DNA from: Pseudomonadota bacterium
GTDB taxonomy: Bacteria; Pseudomonadota; Alphaproteobacteria; Ferrovibrionales; Ferrovibrionaceae
DNA: 8,118 bases
Assembly: GCA_023433835.1 (NCBI GenBank)
Contig: JAEYTW010000809.1
Location: 1-8,118, forward strand
Direction of reading: 5' to 3'
Below, one piece after another: positions 1-5,161 of the stretch; position 1 is the first letter of the stretch, and each line of letters opens with the position of its first letter. Position numbers and translations under genes: made by a program. A model generated the notes under the pieces. The model saw nothing but the letters and a program-made list of their open reading frames with translations. It was not told where the DNA came from and did no database searches.

Positions 1-7
1 GGTGCGG

Positions 8-373
8 CTAGGCCGGCGTCATCGGTCCGAAGAAACCGACGATCAGCGAGAACTTGCCGGCCGGCGACAGCCGCGCGACGTCGAGGCTTTCGGCCCCCCG
101 GAAACCGCCCGCGCCGCGCTGGACCCAGCCGAAGCGGATGAAATCGTGGTGCGCGTCCACCCTGGTCGTCAGTTCGAGGGAGAAGCCGTCGCGGGCGGCG
201 ACGACGCGCTCGATATGGGCAAGCAGCGCGTCGATGCCGACGACATGGGTCTTCGGGTCGGTATAGACGCCGTCGGGCTCGAACACGGCCGTCAGCAGCC
301 GGCGGCGCTCGGCCGGGTCGGGGTCGAACCAGGCCCGGCAGTAATCGGCGACGAGGCTTTGAATGTCGGGCAA
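8..373 (-). CDS. SnoaL/NTF2-like fold small protein
   Basis: About 121 residues. The sequence runs from a helical N-terminus (DIQSLVADYCRAW) through a segment reading FEPDGVYTDP and then alternating beta-strand-like stretches (FSLELTTRVDAHHDFIRFGW, KFSLIVGFFG). This is the usual build of SnoaL-like/NTF2-like alpha+beta barrel proteins, which are normally 110-150 residues. Members range from cyclases and isomerases to ligand-binding proteins, so the reaction cannot be named. I chose the TTG at 371-373 because a GGAGAA Shine-Dalgarno lies just upstream (377-382); a longer form starting from TTG at 386-388 is possible and adds five residues. The stop is TAG at 8-10. GC content is high, like the chromosome, but the sequence immediately upstream is AT-rich and belongs to the toxin-antitoxin block, so its original promoter may have been displaced. 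Fold assignment is fairly confident; function is unknown. Confidence 0.7.
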   Translation of the reverse strand: MPDIQSLVADYCRAWFDPDPAERRRLLTAVFEPDGVYTDPKTHVVGIDALLAHIERVVAARDGFSLELTTRVDAHHDFIRFGWVQRGAGGFRGAESLDVARLSPAGKFSLIVGFFGPMTPA

Positions 374-388
374 GGATTCTCCAAGCAA

Positions 389-488
389 AATACAACTTTA
401 GGATTGTTCAATTTCCGAAATCGATTCGCCAGCTTACGTAAGTAGATCCACAAAACTAATCCAACATAGAGGAATTTAAGCTCTGCGC
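389..488. other. AT-rich intergenic stretch with short palindromes
   Basis: About 100 bases lie between the stop of the candidate toxin gene and the SnoaL-like gene. They contain a perfect 10-base palindrome CTTACGTAAG (433-442) and an ATTTC-C-GAAAT inverted repeat (411-421). On the - strand a TTGAAC (406-411) and a TATTTT (387-392) resemble -35 and -10 boxes, but their 13-base spacing is too short for a standard sigma-70 promoter. No clear terminator with a T-run follows the toxin gene, so read-through into the SnoaL-like gene is possible. Confidence 0.3.
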
Positions 489-1205
489 TCAGATCAACGG
501 CCCTCGGGTACCTGTCGCCTTTCTGCGAACCTCCATCTCCCGCTCTTCGCACACTTCGCGCCAGAGTTCATAGGTTGCGCTAACCATCGTTTCCAAATCA
601 GCAAGCGAGAACAAGGTCACTCTGTCATCTGTGTGAAGGACCGGATCCCGTTGACCTTTACTCTGCTCACCAAATTGAAAAATTGCGAACTGAACAGCTT
701 CGTAATCTGGATCGGCGGCACGGATGCGCTCATGCATCATTGAAAATACGAAGCGTCGCCCTTCCCGGGTCAAACCTCGAGACCGCCGCGGATCAATAAA
801 CGGTACGATCGCGCGCCCACTAAAAGATAACACCATAGGAAGCCAGTAGGCCACTTTCTGGCCTGTGCTCATAGCAAGAGGAAAGAACTCCTGCGAGCGC
901 CCCTGCATATTAGCTTTCAGAGCAAATTGATGTAGCCCACGAGCAACATGTCGATTTGCTTTCAGCTCATCTTCAGACCGACAACCATGGTCAAGATGCG
1001 CTTCGATCTCAGACCAATCCGTCGGCGCCACCGGCCCGAACATTTCTGGCTGCACATTGAAGATATCATGAAAGCACGCACGCAACGGAGCATAGGAGAA
1101 AGGAGGACGCCCGTAGCGAATCTGCTCAAGCTTCTTGCGCTGTTGATCCAGAGGCAGCGGTGCAATGCGGGCGAGATCAATATCAGGTAAGGGGCGTATC
1201 TTCAA
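489..1205 (-). CDS. Candidate toxin partner of Panacea antitoxin (unknown family)
   Basis: 238 residues of no family I recognise. The N-terminal third is charged and helical (residues about 8-35, rich in L, Q, K, R), followed by an aromatic stretch (PPFSYAPLRACFHDIF). The middle has a segment reading ALKANMQGRSQEFFPLAM and a hydrophobic run VAYWLPMVLSF. The C-terminal half is conserved-looking: IVPFIDPRRSRGLT, FVFSMMHERIRAADPD and a final helix rich in E and R. There is no signal peptide or clear membrane span, so it is probably cytosolic. The start is TTG at 1203-1205, supported by a GGAG Shine-Dalgarno at 1212-1215 six bases upstream. It begins inside the end of the Panacea-type gene (23-base overlap), so translation is probably coupled. 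Being second in a two-gene operon behind a Panacea protein, it is by inference the toxin. Nuclease, translation inhibitor or non-TA roles remain open. GC content is well below that of neighbouring chromosomal genes. Confidence 0.75.
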   Translation of the reverse strand: MKIRPLPDIDLARIAPLPLDQQRKKLEQIRYGRPPFSYAPLRACFHDIFNVQPEMFGPVAPTDWSEIEAHLDHGCRSEDELKANRHVARGLHQFALKANMQGRSQEFFPLAMSTGQKVAYWLPMVLSFSGRAIVPFIDPRRSRGLTREGRRFVFSMMHERIRAADPDYEAVQFAIFQFGEQSKGQRDPVLHTDDRVTLFSLADLETMVSATYELWREVCEEREMEVRRKATGTRGPLI

Positions 1206-1734
1206 CTGGCTCTCCAGATTTGGGATCCACTCCGACCGACACCTTATGGTATTTGAAGCGGTCGAGAATCACAGTATCTGGGATCCGAAAGCCGAATGCA
1301 ACTGACGTTCGTGCTTTGTCCACAATGAAGTGCCAAGGCGAGTTTTTCGCGTGGGAAATATCAACAAGCCGCCCAACCGAGAGCTTGCCATACGAGTTCA
1401 AGACTTGCACCACTAGGCGAGATACCGCTGGATCGTTTGGTTCGGCAATGAACTTAGGAGCACCCGTGAGCACGTCCTGTCCATGAGCACGGAAGGATAT
1501 TGGCTCGCTACCTGCAGCGCGAAAAGCCTTATAGGCAGTAGGATGAACCGGACCATACTGCCAAGCCTCAAAATAGCCACTTACTAGTGGCCTCTTGGTC
1601 TCGTTGAGAAAAATTCCATGAGCGAAGTAGAGAAGTTTTTGCAAAGCAAGATTTGTGACGCGAACTCCAACGCGATCTGCCTCGTTGAGCATCAGATTCG
1701 CGATACTTCTCGGATCATATGGAGCGTCATTCAT
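1183..1734 (-). CDS. panA: Panacea (DUF4065, SocA-like) antitoxin-type protein
   Basis: 183 residues. The family hallmarks are visible. An N-terminal helix (YDPRSIANLMLNEA) is followed by LQKLLYFAHGIFL at about residues 27-39 and by the conserved FEAWQYGPVHPTAYKAF at about 54-70. The C-terminal half contains LSVGRLVDISHAKNSPWHF, the usual second block with its S-H and P-W residues. Panacea domains neutralise many unrelated toxins by direct binding, and the founding relative SocA in Caulobacter delivers its toxin SocB to ClpXP. Which mechanism applies here cannot be read from sequence. Start is ATG at 1732-1734; no good Shine-Dalgarno lies close (GAGGAAAG is 13-20 bases away). It overlaps the downstream gene by 23 bases. 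No extra HTH domain is present, so DNA binding by this protein alone is not obvious, although a strong palindrome lies upstream. The gene symbol follows the PanA naming for the family and is by similarity only. Confidence 0.85.
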   Translation of the reverse strand: MNDAPYDPRSIANLMLNEADRVGVRVTNLALQKLLYFAHGIFLNETKRPLVSGYFEAWQYGPVHPTAYKAFRAAGSEPISFRAHGQDVLTGAPKFIAEPNDPAVSRLVVQVLNSYGKLSVGRLVDISHAKNSPWHFIVDKARTSVAFGFRIPDTVILDRFKYHKVSVGVDPKSGEPVEDTPLT

Positions 1735-1752
1735 AGTCGCACTGGAGCTTTC

Positions 1753-1780
1753 CTCGAACTGACGCCAGTCACGGTTCGAG
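1753..1780. promoter_or_regulatory. Imperfect palindrome upstream of Panacea gene (candidate operator)
   Basis: The left arm CTCGAAC+TGAC (1753-1763) and the right arm GTCA+cg+GTTCGAG (1768-1780) pair over 11 bases, interrupted only by a two-base bulge and a four-base centre (GCCA). It sits 19 bases upstream of the Panacea start. Such sites before toxin-antitoxin operons often bind an autoregulator. A -10-like TTTACT on the - strand (1779-1784) touches its edge, but no convincing -35 is seen. It could instead be an RNA hairpin in the leader or a recombination site. Confidence 0.4.
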
Positions 1781-1840
1781 TAAAACCTTAAACTGACCCA
1801 GCACGATCGTCACGCGGTATGACGCTGTATGTACTCAGCG

Positions 1841-1861
1841 AAACGGCCCCTTTCGGGGCCG
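1841..1861 (-). terminator. Rho-independent terminator-like hairpin after tRNA-Gly
   Basis: Read on the - strand, CGGCCCC (1855-1861), a GAAA tetraloop (1851-1854) and GGGGCCG (1844-1850) form a perfect 7-bp stem, followed by TTT. It lies 33 bases beyond the tRNA 3' end, in the right place to end the tRNA transcript and insulate the Panacea operon. The T-run is short, so efficiency is uncertain. Confidence 0.6.
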
Positions 1862-1893
1862 GATCATGCATAGACTTTAACTTGTATGGAGAC

Positions 1894-1968
1894 TGGAGCG
1901 GGCGAAGGGATTCGAACCCTCGACCCCAACCTTGGCAAGGTTGTGCTCTACCCCTGAGCTACGCCCGC
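1894..1968 (-). tRNA. tRNA-Gly (anticodon GCC)
   Basis: On the - strand the molecule starts GCGGGCG (1962-1968) and its acceptor partner is CGCCCGC (1898-1904), a perfect 7-bp stem. Then come the discriminator base U (1897) and an encoded CCA (1894-1896). The D-arm region reads GTAGCTCAGGGGTAGAGC. The anticodon loop CTTGCCAAG carries GCC at 1934-1936, and the T-arm contains GGGTTCGAATCCC. The GCC anticodon and U73 discriminator fit bacterial tRNA-Gly. Its 3' end marks the border of the AT-rich block holding the toxin-antitoxin genes. Confidence 0.97.
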
Positions 1969-2204
1969 GCCGCTTTCAGTCTCGTTTGCCGTCCGGCGTT
2001 GCGGCCGGCGACGAGGCGGGGGTTTACAGGGTGGGGCGGCGGTCGGCAAGCACTTTTTTCGCCGCCGCGACGTTTCTGTGGCAAACCCCTGGCGCACAAG
2101 GCTTAACCCACCCCCTGGCAATCGGCGCAAGACGCCCCATCTCTACCGCTGCTATACTCCTGCCCCGACTTAATCACGGCCTTTCGCGTAACGGACGGAA
2201 AACC
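1969..2204. other. Intergenic region between divergent tRNA-Gly and cnoX-like gene
   Basis: 236 bases without a convincing gene. The region must hold promoters facing both ways. On the + strand, TATACT (2153-2158) is a good -10 hexamer for the thioredoxin operon, about 45 bases before its ATG, but no clear -35 is found at the right spacing. A GCGGCGG/CCGCCGC pair (2036-2042 with 2062-2068) could form a long-loop hairpin and contains a six-T run (2054-2059). The open frame crossing this region from the tRNA into the thioredoxin gene is accidental. Confidence 0.45.
2023..2049 (-). promoter_or_regulatory. Possible promoter of tRNA-Gly
   Basis: On the - strand, CTTGCCG (TTGCCG at 2044-2049) followed by TGTAAA (2023-2028) resembles an alphaproteobacterial -35/-10 pair of the kind seen before stable RNA genes. 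The 15-base spacer is shorter than the ideal 17. A start about 7-10 bases downstream would leave a 5' leader of roughly 50 bases before the mature tRNA. No better pair is visible in 1969-2100. Confidence 0.3.
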
Positions 2205-3140
2205 ATGGACCTGACGCCCAACTCAGCAAGCCCCGCCGGTGCGGCCGCCCCCGCCGGGGACCTGATCAAGGATTCGAACATGTCGGGCTTCATGGCCGAC
2301 GTGATCAAGCCCTCGATGCAGGTGCCGGTGCTGGTCGACTTCTGGGCGCCGTGGTGCGGCCCGTGCAAGACGCTCGGCCCGGCGCTCGAGCGCATCGTCC
2401 AGGCCCAGGGCGGCAAGGTCCGCCTGGTCAAGGTCAATATCGACGAGCCGGAGAACCAGCCGCTGGCCCAGCAGCTGCGCATCCAGTCGATCCCGGCCGT
2501 TTATGCCTTCTACAAGGGCCAGCCGGTCGACGGTTTCGTCGGTGCCCTGCCCGAAAGCCAGCTGAAGCAGTTCGTCCAGGGGCTGATGGGCGGCAAGCAG
2601 CTCGCCGCCGACCCGATCGAGACCTTGCTCGAGGAAGCCAAGGCCGCCCTCGAACAGGGCGACTACGAAGCTGCGGCCGACGGCTTCGAAGCCGTGCTGC
2701 AGCAGGATGCGGCCCACCCGCAGGCCGCCGCGGGCCTCGCCCGTGCCCTGGTCGGCTTCAGCCAGCTCGACGAAGCCACCCAGGTGCTCGATTCGCTGCC
2801 GGCCGACAAGCAGACCCATGTCGAGGTGCAGGCCGCCCGTTCGGCCATCCAGGTCGCCCTGGAAGCGTCGGCCGCCACCGGCGAGCTCGGCGCCTTCGAG
2901 GCCGCCGTCGCCGCCAACCCGGCCGACCATCAGGCCCGCTTCGACCTCGCCACCGCGCTGCTCGGCGCCAATCGCCGCGAGGAGGCGGCCGACGCGCTGC
3001 TCGAAATCTTCCGCCGCGACCGCAAGTGGAACGACGAGGCGGCGCGCAAGCAGCTGGTCAAGCTGTTCGAAGCCTGGGGGCCGACCGACCCGCTGACCAT
3101 CGATACCCGCCGCCGACTGTCGACCCTGATGTTCGCCTGA
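2205..3140 (+). CDS. cnoX: CnoX/YbbN-like thioredoxin-TPR chaperedoxin
   Basis: 311 residues. The N-terminal thioredoxin domain (about 18-128) holds the active site FWAPWCGPCK (cysteines 51 and 54) and the cis-proline in SIPAVYAFY (Pro97). The remainder (about 137-300) is alanine-rich helical pairs of TPR type, ending in the RKWNDEAARKQLVKLFEAWG block and the RRRLSTLMF tail typical of this group. Relatives (E. coli YbbN/CnoX) are holdases that protect proteins from aggregation and oxidation and pass them to GroEL or DnaK. E. coli CnoX lacks the CxxC motif, whereas this one keeps it and should be redox-active. Start is ATG at 2205, preceded by ACGGACGGAAAACC, a modest ribosome site. In-frame codons upstream run through the tRNA gene and are not coding. 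It is first gene of a four-gene run; the next gene starts 22 bases after its stop. No signal peptide, so it is cytosolic. Confidence 0.88.
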   Translation: MDLTPNSASPAGAAAPAGDLIKDSNMSGFMADVIKPSMQVPVLVDFWAPWCGPCKTLGPALERIVQAQGGKVRLVKVNIDEPENQPLAQQLRIQSIPAVYAFYKGQPVDGFVGALPESQLKQFVQGLMGGKQLAADPIETLLEEAKAALEQGDYEAAADGFEAVLQQDAAHPQAAAGLARALVGFSQLDEATQVLDSLPADKQTHVEVQAARSAIQVALEASAATGELGAFEAAVAANPADHQARFDLATALLGANRREEAADALLEIFRRDRKWNDEAARKQLVKLFEAWGPTDPLTIDTRRRLSTLMFA

Positions 3141-3162
3141 CGGCCGGGACGTTGGCGGGACG

Positions 3163-3825
3163 ATGACCTTCGACGAACTGCCGCGCACCATCCCGATCTT
3201 TCCGCTGGCCGGGGCGCTGCTGCTGCCCGGCGGGCGGCTGCCGCTCAACATCTTCGAGCCGCGCTATCTCGCCATGACGCGGGATGCGATGGCCGGCGGC
3301 CGGATCATCGGCATGATCCAGCCGCTCGACCCCGCCTCGCGGGCCGAGGCGCCGGAAATCTACCGGGTCGGCTGCCTTGGCCGCATCGCCTCGTTCTCGG
3401 AGACCGAGGACGGGCGCTTCCTGATCACGCTGGCCGGGGTGGTGCGCTTCTCGATCGTCGAGGAACTGTCGGTCACCACGCCCTACCGGCAGGCGCTCGC
3501 CTCCTACGCCCGCTATCGCGGCGACCTCAATCACGACGACCAGACCTCGTCGCGGATCGACCGGCCGGCGTTGCTGGCGGTGCTGAAGGATTATTTCCCG
3601 GCCGTCGGCCTGCCGGTCGACTGGCAGGCGATCGAGGATGCGCCGACCGCGGCGCTGGTCACCACGCTGTGCATCGTCTGTCCGTTCGATCCGGCCGAGA
3701 AGCAGGCGCTGCTCGAAGCCCCGACTTTCTACGAGCGCACGCGGCTGATGCAGTCGATGATGGTGATGGCCGCCGCCCAGCGCGGGCACGAACGCCCCGC
3801 CGGCGGGCCCAAGGCCCTTAACTGA
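3163..3825 (+). CDS. LON peptidase substrate-binding (N-terminal) domain protein
   Basis: 220 residues with no protease or AAA+ part, so a stand-alone LON N-terminal domain. The signature is at the start: IPIFPLAGALLLPGGRLPLNIFEPRYLAM (residues about 10-38), followed by GRIIGMIQPL, then YRVGCLGRIASFSETEDGRFLITLAGVVRF, the usual order of the PUA-like beta barrel. The C-terminal part is helical (LLAVLKDYFP..., ALVTTLCIVCPFDPAEKQALLEAP, RLMQSMMVM). Full Lon uses this domain to bind substrates. The function of the stand-alone protein in Proteobacteria is not established; a role in protein quality control is inferred from the adjacent chaperedoxin. ATG at 3163 has GGCGGGA just upstream. The stop is 28 bases before the Trm112-like start, so co-transcription is likely. 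Confidence 0.9.
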   Translation: MTFDELPRTIPIFPLAGALLLPGGRLPLNIFEPRYLAMTRDAMAGGRIIGMIQPLDPASRAEAPEIYRVGCLGRIASFSETEDGRFLITLAGVVRFSIVEELSVTTPYRQALASYARYRGDLNHDDQTSSRIDRPALLAVLKDYFPAVGLPVDWQAIEDAPTAALVTTLCIVCPFDPAEKQALLEAPTFYERTRLMQSMMVMAAAQRGHERPAGGPKALN

Positions 3826-3853
3826 TACCCACCGCCCTGAAGCGAGCGCCCTG

Positions 3854-4066
3854 ATGGCCGAACCCACCGTCGATCCGAAACTCCTGGAAATCCTGGTCTG
3901 CCCGCTGACCAAGGGGCCGCTGACCTATGACCGCGCCGCCCAGGAGCTGATCTCCCAGCGGGCCCGGCTGGCCTATCCGATCCGCGACGGCATCCCGATC
4001 ATGCTGATCGACGAGGCCCGGGCGCTGGACGACGACGGCGTCTCGGCCTCGACCTCGGCCGGCTGA
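3854..4066 (+). CDS. Trm112-like small protein (YcaR family)
   Basis: 70 residues, matching the usual 55-70 of bacterial YcaR/Trm112-like proteins. The core LLEILVCPLTKGPLTYD (about 10-26), then ELISQRARLAYPIRDGIPIMLIDEAR (about 31-56), is the family pattern. In eukaryotes and archaea Trm112 activates methyltransferases and carries a zinc site; bacterial members often lack it. Here only one cysteine (in VCPL) remains, so no four-cysteine zinc site can form. The partner protein in bacteria is mostly unknown. The last dozen residues, rich in D, S and A, look disordered. It sits 28 bases after the LON-domain gene and 7 bases before the DUF971 gene, within the same transcription unit. Confidence 0.9.
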   Translation: MAEPTVDPKLLEILVCPLTKGPLTYDRAAQELISQRARLAYPIRDGIPIMLIDEARALDDDGVSASTSAG

Positions 4067-4073
4067 TCGCCCC

Positions 4074-4454
4074 GTGGACAAGTCCGCCTACGACCGGGCC
4101 GGGCGGCCCGAAACCGTCGAGATCAAGCTGCGCCGCGCCGATCAGGTGCTCGAGGTCGCCTATGGCGACGGCCGGCGCTTCGCCTTTCCCGCCGAACTCC
4201 TGCGGGTCGAAAGCCCGTCGGCCGAGGTGCAGGGCCATGGGCCGGGCCAGCGCGTCTATGTCGCCGGCAAACGGCATGTCGCCATCACCGGCATCGATCC
4301 GGTCGGCTCCTATGCCGTCCGCCTGCGCTTCGACGACGGCCACGACACCGGGCTTTATTCCTGGGAGTACTTCTATGGCCTCGGCCTCGACCAGGAGAAA
4401 ACCTGGGCCGATTATCTCAAGGCCATAGAAGCGCGCGGCCTCAGCCGGGGCTGA
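4074..4454 (+). CDS. DUF971 (gamma-butyrobetaine hydroxylase N-terminal-like) protein
   Basis: 126 residues from a GTG start at 4074. The domain pattern is clear: VEIKLRRADQVLEVAYGDGRRFAFPAELLRVESPSAEVQGHG (about 15-56), then KRHVAITGIDPVGSYAVRLRFDDGHDTGLYSWEYFYGLG (about 66-104). The motifs FPAELLR, GSYAVRLRFDDGH and GLYSWEYF are hallmarks of DUF971. The same domain forms the N-terminus of gamma-butyrobetaine hydroxylase and is fused to Mrp/ApbC iron-sulfur carriers in some bacteria, so a metal or iron-sulfur role is plausible but unproven for the stand-alone form. It begins 7 bases after the Trm112-like stop, making it the last gene of the run. Its last 14 bases overlap the end of the opposite-strand transporter gene. 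Confidence 0.9.
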   Translation: MDKSAYDRAGRPETVEIKLRRADQVLEVAYGDGRRFAFPAELLRVESPSAEVQGHGPGQRVYVAGKRHVAITGIDPVGSYAVRLRFDDGHDTGLYSWEYFYGLGLDQEKTWADYLKAIEARGLSRG

Positions 4455-4980
4455 CCTCGCCGCGCCGCTCGAACGGCACCAGATGGGGCAGCGCCCAGCC
4501 ATAGGGCGCCAGCAGCAGCAGCGCCATCGCGCCCTTGACCACGAGATCGCCCAGCGCCAGCGTCACCCACGGCACGTCGGTACCCTGGAAGGCGATCGAG
4601 AAGAACAGGCCGGTATCGAGCACCGACCCGATCACCGAGCCGGCCAGCGGCGCGGCCCACCATTGGCCGGTCCGGCGGAAGCGGTTGAAGACGGCGACGT
4701 CGAGCAGCTGGGCCACCAGGAAGGCCGAACCCGAGGCCAGCGCGATGCGCGGGGTGGCCAGCCAGATCGACAGCAGAACGGCCAGCACGAAACCGACCAG
4801 CACGACGACGCGGGCGCGGGCCGGGCCCAGCGCCCGGTTGGTCAGGTCGGTGACCAGGAAGGTCACCGGATAGGTCAGCGCGCCCCAGGTCAGCCAGTCG
4901 TTGATCGGGTATTGCACGGTGTAGTTCGACAGCACCACCAGCGCCGCCATGGCGACGATGGGCAGAATCATGCGGTTCAT
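4441..4980 (-). CDS. yhhQ: Queuosine precursor transporter, YhhQ/VUT family
   Basis: 179 residues with about five to six hydrophobic membrane segments (for example 4-20, 56-74, 80-95, 112-132, 140-160). Family motifs include ALTYPVTFLVTDLTNRALGPARAR (about 34-57), SAFLVAQLLDVAVFNRFRR (about 85-103) and GSVIGSVLDTGLFFSIAFQG (about 114-133). YhhQ imports the tRNA-modification precursor preQ0/preQ1 across the inner membrane for queuosine synthesis; specificity here is by family only. I chose ATG at 4978-4980 because the product begins directly with the first membrane helix and AGAGG lies 11 bases upstream. A longer ATG start at 5034 would add 18 residues unlike the family. It overlaps the DUF971 gene by 14 bases, tail to tail. 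I see no other queuosine gene in the window and no preQ1 riboswitch pattern in the leader. Confidence 0.88.
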   Translation of the reverse strand: MNRMILPIVAMAALVVLSNYTVQYPINDWLTWGALTYPVTFLVTDLTNRALGPARARVVVLVGFVLAVLLSIWLATPRIALASGSAFLVAQLLDVAVFNRFRRTGQWWAAPLAGSVIGSVLDTGLFFSIAFQGTDVPWVTLALGDLVVKGAMALLLLAPYGWALPHLVPFERRGEVSPG

Positions 4981-5108
4981 CAGTAGCGATGCCTCTTTCT
5001 GGCAACCGGCGGGATAGGCCGGCGCGGATCTCATGCGAGCGGCCAGACCGGCGCGGAAGCCAGCGGCCGCGAGCTAGATAGCGCGACTCGGCCGCCCCAC
5101 CAAGTCGC

Positions 5109-5151
5109 TTGATTATCATTCCATGGCATGTTTATATTTATTCCATGGAAT
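5109..5151 (+). promoter_or_regulatory. Promoter with twin ATTCCATGG operators before nitroreductase-marR operon
   Basis: A -35-like TTGATT (5109-5114) and a -10 TATATT (5133-5138) are 18 bases apart. Two palindromes overlay them. Site 1, ATTCCATGGCAT (5118-5129, one mismatch), fills the spacer. Site 2, ATTCCATGGAAT (5140-5151, perfect), covers the expected transcription start. Their centres are 22 bp apart, two helical turns, so bound dimers would lie on one DNA face and block polymerase. This layout is typical of MarR-family autorepression, and a MarR gene is the second gene of the operon. Binding is inferred, not shown. The same sites may also influence the divergent transporter gene. Confidence 0.7.
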
Positions 5152-5161
5152 GGAGATCGCC

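Larger units (their letters stand above)
374..1893. other. AT-richer inserted block abutting tRNA-Gly
   Basis: Base composition drops sharply here. A sampled line at 601-660 has 31 of 60 G+C, against 47 of 60 at 2701-2760. The right edge coincides with the 3' end of tRNA-Gly at 1894; the left edge falls at the start of the SnoaL-like gene. Inside are only the Panacea-type gene, its partner, and intergenic DNA. The placement at a tRNA 3' end and the foreign composition suggest horizontal acquisition. No integrase, transposase or direct repeat of the tRNA 3' end is visible near 374-490, so the insertion mechanism is not shown, and the block may be a decayed remnant or the tip of a larger island. 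Confidence 0.55.

Noticed and set aside
374..490. Direct repeat of the tRNA-Gly 3' end as an attachment site
   Set aside because: Only a short ATTCG match exists; nothing long enough to be an att core.
1819..2106. A + strand open frame reading SGRRDSNPRPQPWQGCALPLSYARA
   Set aside because: This is the translation of the antisense strand of tRNA-Gly, a well-known false protein.
1932..2204. N-terminal extension of the thioredoxin frame by 91 codons
   Set aside because: It begins inside the tRNA gene and has no family similarity; the thioredoxin protein starts naturally at ATG 2205.
2223..3251. 342-codon - strand open frame opposite the thioredoxin gene
   Set aside because: Antisense shadow in high-GC DNA; composition is repetitive (G, R, A, E) and no motif is recognisable, while the + strand frame has clear domains.
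4981..5108. preQ1 riboswitch in the leader of the transporter gene
   Set aside because: Looked for the C-rich/A-rich pseudoknot pattern on the - strand; nothing matching was seen in this GC-rich leader.
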